From: an uncultured Eubacteriales bacterium
Lineage (GTDB): Bacteria; Bacillota; Clostridia; Christensenellales; Aristaeellaceae
Direction: 5' to 3'
DNA: 10,559 bases
NCBI GenBank assembly: GCA_900542395.1
Contig: UQNM01000073.1
Location: forward strand, 1-10,559
Positions 1-5,682 of the stretch are shown here, one piece after another. The notes under the pieces were generated by a model. The model had not been told where the DNA came from and did not search any database. It saw only the letters and a list, made by a program, of their open reading frames with translations. The position numbers were made by a program, and so were the translations under genes. Within the stretch, counting starts at the first letter, position 1. Every line of letters begins with the position of its first letter.

Positions 1-93
1 GTCGCCCTTTGGAAACCTTCGGGCAAAAATACTTAGTTTATTCTTGAAATATCGGTGTTGTCAGCTTGACAGCCCTCTGCGTTGTTATTTGGG

Positions 94-993
94 TCAGGCG
101 GCGGGGGCTTCTTCAGCCTCATCGTCGTTCAGGAAGTGATACAGCTCGATCGCCGCATCCTTCAGGCGCGGCCCCGGACGGGAAATCGCGTTGGAATCGG
201 CGTTATAGACCCGGCCGTTCTTCACCGCGCCGATATCGCCCCAGCCGTCGCGGCCCATGATCTCCTCCACGGCGGTATCGCCCATGCCCGCGATGGAGAC
301 GATGTAATCCGGGCTGCGCTCGATGACCTGCTCCTCGCTGACGGACTGCCAGCCGGAAATATCCGCAAACGCGTTGGTCACGCCGCACATCGTCGCCAGC
401 TCGTCCATGAACGTGCCGCTTCCGGCCGTCCACAGCCCCCACTGGAGCGGGGAAACCTCGAAATAGATGGTCTTGCCGCTCTTTTCGCTCTTGGCGGCGA
501 TTTCGTCAAAGGTCGCCTGCATATCGCCGATGAGCGCCTCGGCCGCGTCGTCCTTCGCCATCAGCGCGCCGATCATGCGGATGGCCGTGTACACGCCCGC
601 GATGTCGTTCGCGTCGCTGATGACCACCTTCACGCCGTTCTGTTCGAGCAGCTTGGCCTGCTCCTCCGTCTGGGACATATCGCTCATCAGCACGACCTGC
701 GGATCGAGCGCCAGAATCTCCTCGATGTTGGTCTCCGCGCCGGATTGCACGACCGGCAGAGCCGAAATGGATTCCGGATAATCGCAGTATTTGCCGCGGC
801 CGACGAGCGCATCCTCGCAGCCGATGGCGCAGAGGATTTCGCAGTCGGACGGGGTGAGCGCGACGATGCGCGTCGCGGGCTGATCGAGCGCGATTTCGCG
901 GCCGTGCATATCCGTCACGGTGATTCCGTCGGCCAGCGCCGCGCCGCAGAGCATCAGCATCACGAAAAGCAGGGCAAAAAGCTTCTTGGACAT
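94..993 (-). CDS. BtuF/FepB-type ABC transporter substrate-binding protein, B12-riboswitch controlled
   Basis: A 299-residue exported binding protein of the periplasmic-binding family used for cobalamin, haem and ferric siderophores (PF01497 type). It would deliver ligand to a BtuCD-like permease, which is not in the window. Residues 1-21 are a signal peptide ending Ala-Leu-Ala. The mature start ITVTDMHGREIALD followed by TRIVAL is the family hallmark, and RPGPR at 272-276 matches the BtuF C-lobe signature. An N-lobe (about 25-130), a linking helix (132-172) and a C-lobe (174-288) can be read. The ATG at 993 is chosen because AGGAGG lies just upstream and the signal peptide begins there; the open frame continues 44 codons further, but through the riboswitch terminator. 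Cys16 is preceded by Leu, so it is not a convincing lipobox, which is odd for a Gram-positive binding protein. The upstream cobalamin riboswitch makes a corrinoid the likely ligand. Family is sure; ligand is inferred. Confidence 0.9.
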   Translation of the reverse strand: MSKKLFALLFVMLMLCGAALADGITVTDMHGREIALDQPATRIVALTPSDCEILCAIGCEDALVGRGKYCDYPESISALPVVQSGAETNIEEILALDPQVVLMSDMSQTEEQAKLLEQNGVKVVISDANDIAGVYTAIRMIGALMAKDDAAEALIGDMQATFDEIAAKSEKSGKTIYFEVSPLQWGLWTAGSGTFMDELATMCGVTNAFADISGWQSVSEEQVIERSPDYIVSIAGMGDTAVEEIMGRDGWGDIGAVKNGRVYNADSNAISRPGPRLKDAAIELYHFLNDDEAEEAPAA

Positions 994-1040
994 ATCAAAG
1001 TCCCTCCTGAAATAAATTGCAAATGAATCGCGGGAGAAAC

Positions 1041-1062
1041 AAAAAGTCCCTCCCTGAGGGAC
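1041..1062 (-). terminator. Riboswitch expression-platform terminator
   Basis: On the minus strand a perfect 7-bp stem, GTCCCTC/GAGGGAC (1062-1056 with 1052-1046), with a 3-base loop, is followed by five T (1045-1041). It lies between the cobalamin aptamer and the binding-protein start. A competing pairing is visible: the CCCTGGGGG segment at 1111-1103 can pair over 9 bases (one G-U) with the 5' arm and loop of this hairpin (1060-1052), so it could act as antiterminator. Confidence 0.85.
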
Positions 1063-1124
1063 ACTAAGCAGACCGGTTTTTTCGGTCGGATAGCATATCC
1101 CACCCCCAGGGGAATGATGATTCA

Positions 1125-1289
1125 CGGTGTAAACAAGTCTCCCGGCTTGGCTTCGTCCTACTGGCGCGCCTTCCCGCTTTCGCAGTGGCTTGTCACGTGT
1201 TCGTCGGCTTCACGGTTACTGGGATAGCTCGGAAATCGCATCCGATTCCTATGGCGCTTGCGCGCCGCGCATGTTGCGCAGATACACCG
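1125..1289 (-). ncRNA. Cobalamin (AdoCbl/B12) riboswitch aptamer
   Basis: Read on the minus strand, the region has the conserved blocks of the cobalamin riboswitch in order. They are a GGAATCGGATGCGATTTCC arm, an AGTAACCGTGA segment, the B12-box core AGCCACTG followed by GGGAAGG, and a 3' block GAAGCC then GGGAGAC. The closing P1 helix is formed by CGGTGTA (1289-1283) with TACACCG (1131-1125). Length is about 165 bases. It sits directly after a sigma-A promoter and before a terminator, so binding of cobalamin should switch off the downstream binding-protein gene. Family assignment comes from motif recognition; a covariance-model hit was not computed. Confidence 0.9.
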
Positions 1290-1308
1290 GCTATTCATTT
1301 GTCGCCTT

Positions 1309-1337
1309 ATTATAACCGTTTTGCGCGCCCGCGTCAA
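1309..1337 (-). promoter_or_regulatory. Sigma-A promoter of the riboswitch/binding-protein transcript
   Basis: On the minus strand TTGACG (1337-1332), a 17-base spacer and a perfect TATAAT (1314-1309) form a near-consensus promoter. Transcription would start near 1302, about 13 bases before the P1 helix of the riboswitch. Confidence 0.85.
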
Positions 1338-1384
1338 TTCGGTTTCGCCAAATCCGCGCCCTTCGCGCCGCCGCCTGCCGGCGC

Positions 1385-1413
1385 TTGACAATTTTCCCCG
1401 TCTATGCCATAAT
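1385..1413 (+). promoter_or_regulatory. Sigma-A promoter of the 5'-nucleotidase-domain gene
   Basis: TTGACA at 1385-1390, a 17-base spacer and CATAAT at 1408-1413 make a near-consensus promoter pointing right. It stands back to back with the riboswitch promoter, the two -35 boxes being 47 bases apart, so both divergent transcripts start from one short control region. The predicted start, near 1420, coincides with an inverted repeat. Confidence 0.75.
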
Positions 1414-1419
1414 ATTTTT

Positions 1420-1437
1420 GTTCCACAGAAGTGGAAC
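1420..1437 (+). repeat. 7-bp perfect inverted repeat at the predicted transcription start
   Basis: GTTCCAC (1420-1426), spacer AGAA, GTGGAAC (1431-1437). It lies 7 bases after the -10 box, so it may be an operator for a repressor or a hairpin at the 5' end of the mRNA. The sequence alone does not decide between these. Confidence 0.6.
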
Positions 1438-1514
1438 GCGGCGGACAGAAGTCGGCTTCAACGGTTTTTCCATTTTTTGAAAAAAGAAACGACGATCACG
1501 AAGGCGTTGGCATG

Positions 1515-1551
1515 CCCTTTTGGAAAAAAAGGGGCGTTCCGCGCCTTTTTT
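1515..1551 (+). promoter_or_regulatory. Possible attenuator in the leader: two mutually exclusive hairpins
   Basis: The leader between the promoter (1385-1413) and the start codon at 1589 is about 170 bases long. Near its end AAAAGGGGCG (1527-1536) can pair with CGCCTTTTTT (1542-1551), including two G-U pairs, giving a terminator-like hairpin with a T run in its 3' arm. CCCTTTT (1515-1521) can instead pair with AAAAGGG (1527-1533), which would break that hairpin. This is a classic attenuator layout, but I recognise no known riboswitch or T-box in the leader. Whether it terminates is untested. Confidence 0.4.
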
Positions 1552-1588
1552 GTCTGGAAAGCCGAAAACAATCAAAGGAGCTCAAACG

Positions 1589-2443
1589 ATGAAACTTTCC
1601 AAGATTTTTGCGCTGCTGCTGGCGCTGTGCCTGATTTCCTCCGCCGCCTGCGCCGCCACCTTCACCGACGCGCACGGCAATGTGATCGAGCTGGACGATT
1701 CCCTCGAGGCGTATGCCGCCGTCACGCTCGTCGGCGCGGATAACGCGGCGCGTCAGGGCGAAACCAACCTCGGCGACCTGTGGGCGGACGCGCTGCGCTG
1801 GTTCGCCGTTTCCGGCGAAATCAACGCGGCCTTTGACGAGGACGACGTGAAGGCCGGAAACGACCGCATCGCCGTGGACGCGGATCACGTCGTCGCGCTG
1901 TGGAACGGCGGCAACCTCCGCGCGGATATCGCGGAAGGCACGTTCGGCGCGGAGGCGCTGGCCGAGGTGCTGCCCTTCCCGAACAAGGTTGCCGTCGTCT
2001 ATATGACCGGCGCGCAGCTTCTGGAGACGCTGGAAGCCGCGTCTCAGGGGCTTCCCTACACGGCGGAAACCGCGGACGCCTGCGCTTCGCTGATGCAGGT
2101 CTCCGGCCTGACCTATACCGTCGATACGGCAAAGGCCTACGACGCGCTGGAAGCCTACGGCGACCACTGGTTCACCGCCGGTTCCGTCTCCCGCGTGCGC
2201 ATCGACGACGTGAACGGCCAGCCGTTTGACGCGGAGGCGACCTACGCCGTCGTCACCAGCAACGCCAACTTCAACGGCATGGATTCCTCCTACGTCCTCA
2301 AGGCCGCGGCGGAAGCCAACGAGCAGAGCGCCGTCACCACCGCCGTCGTGCGCGACGTGGTCTTCCAGTTCATCGCCGCCGAGCTGAACCATCAGGTCGG
2401 CGAGACCTACGCCGCGCCGCAGGGACGGCTGACGATTCTGTAA
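1589..2443 (+). CDS. Secreted 5'-nucleotidase C-terminal-domain protein lacking the metallophosphatase domain
   Basis: A 284-residue exported protein. Residues 1-22 are a signal peptide; Cys21 in SSAAC could be a weak lipobox. Residues about 45-280 match the C-terminal, substrate-binding domain of the UshA/5'-nucleotidase family (PF02872). Visible motifs are RQGETNLGDLWADALRW (55-71), WNGGNLRADI (105-114, the family NGGxxR motif), the KVAVVYMTGAQLLETLE stretch (133-149), and SNANFNGMD (224-232). The N-terminal calcineurin-like domain that carries the two metal ions and the chemistry is absent, so the protein should not hydrolyse nucleotides alone. It may bind a nucleotide or nucleoside, or work with a separate catalytic subunit. 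The start is set by AAAGGAG eight bases upstream. It has its own promoter and leader. The first mature residues, TFTDAHGNVIELD, resemble the start of the nearby binding protein. Confidence 0.85.
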   Translation: MKLSKIFALLLALCLISSAACAATFTDAHGNVIELDDSLEAYAAVTLVGADNAARQGETNLGDLWADALRWFAVSGEINAAFDEDDVKAGNDRIAVDADHVVALWNGGNLRADIAEGTFGAEALAEVLPFPNKVAVVYMTGAQLLETLEAASQGLPYTAETADACASLMQVSGLTYTVDTAKAYDALEAYGDHWFTAGSVSRVRIDDVNGQPFDAEATYAVVTSNANFNGMDSSYVLKAAAEANEQSAVTTAVVRDVVFQFIAAELNHQVGETYAAPQGRLTIL

Positions 2444-2473
2444 GCCGCCCGCGCATCGGGCTTGATTTGCGCC

Positions 2474-2490
2474 TTGAACGGCACGTTCAA
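2474..2490. repeat. 17-bp palindrome, possible operator
   Basis: TTGAACG (2474-2480), GCA, CGTTCAA (2484-2490): perfect 7-bp arms around a 3-base centre. It lies between the nucleotidase-domain gene and the moxR gene. The size and symmetry suit a dimeric regulator, but no regulator gene is nearby. No clear promoter could be placed around it, so the role is open. Confidence 0.5.
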
Positions 2491-2497
2491 AACCGAA

Positions 2498-2546
2498 TGC
2501 AGATCCTTGCAAGTCCTTCCGTCCGGGGGACTTGCAACATTCTGCA
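2498..2546 (+). promoter_or_regulatory. Long hairpin in the leader of the moxR operon
   Basis: An inner perfect 10-bp stem, TTGCAAGTCC (2507-2516) with GGACTTGCAA (2528-2537), has an 11-base loop. It is extended, after a 3x3 internal loop, by TGCAGA (2498-2503) with TCTGCA (2541-2546). It ends about 15 bases before the ribosome site of the ATPase gene. Only four T follow, interrupted by other bases, so it is a poor intrinsic terminator. It could be an mRNA processing or stabilising element, or a terminator with low efficiency. A smaller GCCCG/CGGGC hairpin just after the nucleotidase stop (from about 2447 to 2461) is a weaker terminator candidate. Confidence 0.6.
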
Positions 2547-2571
2547 CTCGATTTTCAGAAAGGGAACATCC

Positions 2572-3513
2572 ATGAATTCACAGCTTGAAACCGTCGTTTT
2601 CGAAATGGAAAAGGCCGTGCGCGGCAAGCGCGGGGTCATCGAGCATATCCTCGCCGCGCTGCTGGCCGAAGGGCACATCCTGCTGGACGACATGCCCGGC
2701 GTGGGCAAAACCACGCTGGCCGTGGCGCTCTCCCGCGCCGTCGATCTGCGCTACCGCCGCGTGCAGTTCACACCGGACGTGATGCCGTCGGATATCGTCG
2801 GCTTTTCGGTGTACGAGCCGCAGAGCGGGCAATTCGTCTATCACGAGGGCGCGGCGACACACGCCAACCTGCTTCTGGGCGACGAAATCAACCGCACCTC
2901 CAGCAAAACGCAGTCCGCGCTGCTGGAAGCGATGGAGGAGCGGCAGATCACCGTGGACGGGCGGACATATCCGCTGGAAAAGCCCTTTGTCGTCATCGCG
3001 ACGCAGAACAACGTCGGCACGGCGGGCACGCAGTTCCTCCCTTACGCGCAGGTGGATCGCTTCATGGTGCGCCTGTCCGTCGGCTATCCCGATCACGACG
3101 CGCAGATGGCGCTGCTTCGGGATCGCCTTTCGGAAAACCCGCTGGATGCGGTTAAGCAGGTGCTCACGCGCGAAGAACTGCTGGCGATGCAGGCCGATGT
3201 GCGCGCCGTGCAGACCGGCGACGCGCTGCTCGATTACATCACCAGGCTGACGATGGCCTCCCGCGAGCACCCGAATGTCGAGGTCGGCGTCAGCCCGCGC
3301 GGCGCGCTGCTCCTTTGCCGGATGGCCAAAGCGCGGGCGTATCTGCTCGGGCGCGCCTTCGCCGTCAGCGAGGATGTGCAGGCCGTGTTCGAGCCGGTCT
3401 GCGCGCACCGCCTGATCGTCTCCGCCAAGGCGCGTCTGGCGGGCGTAAGCGCGGCCGACGTGGTGCGCGAGCTGCTGGCCGACGTGCCCAATCCGGATCG
3501 CGCGGCCTTATGA
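2572..3513 (+). CDS. MoxR-family AAA+ ATPase
   Basis: A 313-residue cytoplasmic AAA+ ATPase of the MoxR family, thought to act as a chaperone that remodels or activates partner proteins, usually together with the DUF58 protein encoded next to it. Walker A is PGVGKTT (42-48), Walker B LLLGDEINR (100-108), sensor 1 ATQN (143-146); the GTQFLPYAQVDRF stretch and a late VGVSPRG sensor-2 segment are also family marks. Length is normal for the family. The ATG at 2572 is chosen because an AAAGGGA ribosome site precedes it and family alignments begin there; the frame is open 35 codons further upstream, but through the long hairpin. Its stop overlaps the next start as ATGA, showing translational coupling. 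First gene of a six-gene operon. The binding partner or substrate cannot be read from sequence. Confidence 0.95.
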   Translation: MNSQLETVVFEMEKAVRGKRGVIEHILAALLAEGHILLDDMPGVGKTTLAVALSRAVDLRYRRVQFTPDVMPSDIVGFSVYEPQSGQFVYHEGAATHANLLLGDEINRTSSKTQSALLEAMEERQITVDGRTYPLEKPFVVIATQNNVGTAGTQFLPYAQVDRFMVRLSVGYPDHDAQMALLRDRLSENPLDAVKQVLTREELLAMQADVRAVQTGDALLDYITRLTMASREHPNVEVGVSPRGALLLCRMAKARAYLLGRAFAVSEDVQAVFEPVCAHRLIVSAKARLAGVSAADVVRELLADVPNPDRAAL

Positions 3514-4559
3514 AAACGAACCGCCTGTTCTATCTGATCGAGCTGGCCGCCGTCGCCGCGCTGTATTTCTTTGAAAACAACAGCGGCACCCGCACGGCGC
3601 TGGCCGTGTCGGCGCTCGTGCCGCTGCTTTCCGTTCTCTGCGCCTATCGGTGCAGCCGAAGGGCGGCGTTTTCGCTCGACGTGCCCCGGCATGGCGAAAA
3701 GGGCGCGCCGCTCGTCTGCCGCCTGTGCGCGCCGCCGCTCCCTCTGTGCGAGGGGCGCGCCGGGCTGCGCCTGCAAAACGCCTTCACGCGGGAGGAAGCG
3801 CGCGCCGCCGCCGTCGTGGGGGAATCCGTTTCCCTGCCCGTCCCGCACTGCGGCCTGTTGACCGTCACGGCGGAAAACGCCGAAATCCGGGATCTCTTCG
3901 GCCTTTGCCGCTTCCCGGTTTCATCGGGCGCGCCGCAGACCGTGCCGGTTTGGCCGACGGTCTTCCCCGCGCAGGTGACGCTCGATTGCGCCGCCCCGCA
4001 GACGCGCGAGGACAGCCGCCTTTCCGCCGTTCGGCGCGGCGGCGATTTCACCGAAACGCAGGCCGTCCGCCCCTATCATCCGGGCGACCCCGTTCGCCAG
4101 ATCCACTGGAAGCTGTCGGCCAAAATGGGGCAGACGATGCTGCGCGAGGCGGGCGCACCGCTGACGGGCGACGTTCTGCTCTCGCTTGCCGTCTTCCCGG
4201 ATGAAGCCCCCGACCCCGACGCGCTGGAAGCGTCGCTCTGCGGCCTGCTCTCCGCGTCCCAATCCCTTTTGGCGCAGGGCGTTGCGCACCATGTCGCCTT
4301 TTGGCGGCGCGCGCCGCTGGCCGTATCCTCGCGCGAGGATTGGGCGCGGGCGCAGCGCATGCTCCTTTCGCCGCCGCCGGCGCCCGACGACACATCCCCC
4401 GCCTTTGCGCGGATCGCCGTCTTTTCCCCGTGCGCGGCCATCGACGCATCCGATCCCTTCGCCCGCGTGACGCTGGTTCTGCCGGAGGGCGCGCAGGCGC
4501 TCGTCGGCGATATCCCCGTCGCGTTCTTCGGCGCGCGCGCGCCGTTTTTAACCCTGTAA
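3510..4559 (+). CDS. DUF58 domain membrane protein (MoxR partner)
   Basis: A 349-residue protein with two short N-terminal membrane segments (about 8-21 and 28-45), then a beta-rich region, then the DUF58 hallmark. The core of that hallmark is VRPYHPGDPVRQIHWKLSAK at 186-205, matching the family pattern Y-x-PGD-x-x-R-x-IHWK. DUF58 proteins (related to von Willebrand A domains) pair with MoxR ATPases in most bacterial phyla. The start codon overlaps the ATPase stop by four bases, so the two are translated together. The C-terminal part (220-349) is proline- and alanine-rich, and I could not confirm metal-site (MIDAS) residues by eye. Family assignment is firm; cellular role is unknown, but linked to the cell envelope by its membrane anchors. 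Confidence 0.92.
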   Translation: MKTNRLFYLIELAAVAALYFFENNSGTRTALAVSALVPLLSVLCAYRCSRRAAFSLDVPRHGEKGAPLVCRLCAPPLPLCEGRAGLRLQNAFTREEARAAAVVGESVSLPVPHCGLLTVTAENAEIRDLFGLCRFPVSSGAPQTVPVWPTVFPAQVTLDCAAPQTREDSRLSAVRRGGDFTETQAVRPYHPGDPVRQIHWKLSAKMGQTMLREAGAPLTGDVLLSLAVFPDEAPDPDALEASLCGLLSASQSLLAQGVAHHVAFWRRAPLAVSSREDWARAQRMLLSPPPAPDDTSPAFARIAVFSPCAAIDASDPFARVTLVLPEGAQALVGDIPVAFFGARAPFLTL

Positions 4560-4578
4560 AAAGCAGAAAGGAGCTGCC

Positions 4579-5682
4579 ATGCGGCCGACCAAATCCACCC
4601 TCGCGCTGCTCGCGGCGCTCCTGCTCGCGCTGCTCACGCTGGCGCTTTCGCCCGCGCGCGAGGGCGCAAAGCTGCTGATAAACGATCTGTTTTCGCTCAG
4701 CGAATCCGCCAACGCATACGTCTACGACCGTCTGCCCGTCGCGGCGGGCGCAAGCCGCCTGCCCGCCTGCGCGCTGCTCGGCGGGGCGCTGGCGTTTCTT
4801 TCCGCCGCCGTCGCGCTGAGCCAAAGCCGCCTGCCCGCGCTGCTGGCGCTCGTCGCGCTGGCGCTGGGTCAGGCGTATTTCGGGCTGAGTCTCCCGGCGG
4901 CCGCCCAGCTCCTGCTGCTCTTTATGCTGGGGCTGAAGCTCGTCCCGTCCCGCTCCGCCGTTCAGCGGCTGACGCTCGGCGCGTGCGCGCTGGCGGTCGC
5001 GCTCGTCGTCTGCCTCGCCTTTCCCGGCGTACACGCCGCGACGGAAGCCGCGTCCGAACGGGTGCGCGACTTTCTCAGCGGCGCTTCGCTTTCCGAGCAG
5101 GCGGACGCGGCCGTTCCGCCCGAGGCGACGCAGACCCGCCGCGAAAACCACCTGAGCCTTTCCACCGGCGGCGGCGGCGCGGTCTCCGAGCGGGATTACC
5201 GCCTCGTCACCCGCGCCGAGGAACAGATTTCCGATCCCCCGTGGTTCGACGCGCTGAAAACCGCGCTGATGCTGGCGCTGGTCGTGCTGCTGCTGGCGCT
5301 TCCGTTCGCGCCGTTCATGCTGCTGGGCAGGCGCGCCGGACAGGCGCGGGCGCTTCGCGAGGCGTTTGACGACGCGGACAGCCGCCGGGCGGTCTGCGCC
5401 ATGTTCCGCCACGTCGCGCGCTATTGGGCGGTCTATTTCCCCGTACCGGCGGGGCTTCCGTTTTCGCGCCTGCCGGAAGCGGCGGATATGCCGGACGATT
5501 ACGCCGCCGCCTATCGCGCCTGCGCCGATACGTTTCTCAAGGCCGCGTACAGCGACGCGCCGATCACGCAGGCCGAGCGGGATGGAGTGAAAATCCTCCT
5601 TGACGAAACGGAGCGCCTCCTCTATGATGAGCAGAGCGCGCTCATGCAGCTCAAACTCCGATACCGATATCTTTTGCGCTGA
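4579..5682 (+). CDS. Polytopic membrane protein with DUF4129-like cytoplasmic tail, no transglutaminase
   Basis: A 367-residue protein with about six hydrophobic helices (7-24, 61-80, 84-103, 105-123, 130-150, 226-249), an exported loop of some 75 residues (151-225) and a soluble tail of about 118 residues. In the usual MoxR-DUF58-third-gene operon (TgpA type) a transglutaminase-like domain of around 200 residues sits in that loop, and a DUF4129 domain follows the last helix. Here the loop is far too short and shows no Cys-His-Asp catalytic set. The tail keeps the expected helical, arginine-rich character, with EAFDDADSRRAVCAMFRHVARY at 261-282 broken by no obvious motif. A strong AAAGGAG lies before the ATG. 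The assignment rests on topology and gene order more than on sequence motifs. Confidence 0.65.
   Translation: MRPTKSTLALLAALLLALLTLALSPAREGAKLLINDLFSLSESANAYVYDRLPVAAGASRLPACALLGGALAFLSAAVALSQSRLPALLALVALALGQAYFGLSLPAAAQLLLLFMLGLKLVPSRSAVQRLTLGACALAVALVVCLAFPGVHAATEAASERVRDFLSGASLSEQADAAVPPEATQTRRENHLSLSTGGGGAVSERDYRLVTRAEEQISDPPWFDALKTALMLALVVLLLALPFAPFMLLGRRAGQARALREAFDDADSRRAVCAMFRHVARYWAVYFPVPAGLPFSRLPEAADMPDDYAAAYRACADTFLKAAYSDAPITQAERDGVKILLDETERLLYDEQSALMQLKLRYRYLLR

Noticed and set aside
3..24. GCCC...GGGC hairpin near the left edge as a terminator of the binding-protein gene
   Set aside because: The stem has three mismatches and, in the minus direction, no T run follows it within the window.
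64..76. Short TGTCA/TGACA inverted repeat after the binding-protein stop
   Set aside because: Only five base pairs with no T run. It is too small to call a terminator or site.
82..1026. A 314-codon plus-strand frame opposite the binding-protein gene
   Set aside because: Its sequence is rich in Arg, His and Ala with no family signature. The minus-strand gene has signal peptide, ribosome site, riboswitch and family motifs.
1496..2512. A 338-codon minus-strand frame opposite the nucleotidase-domain gene
   Set aside because: It shows no domain, and it would read through the promoter-side leader of a clearly coding plus-strand gene.
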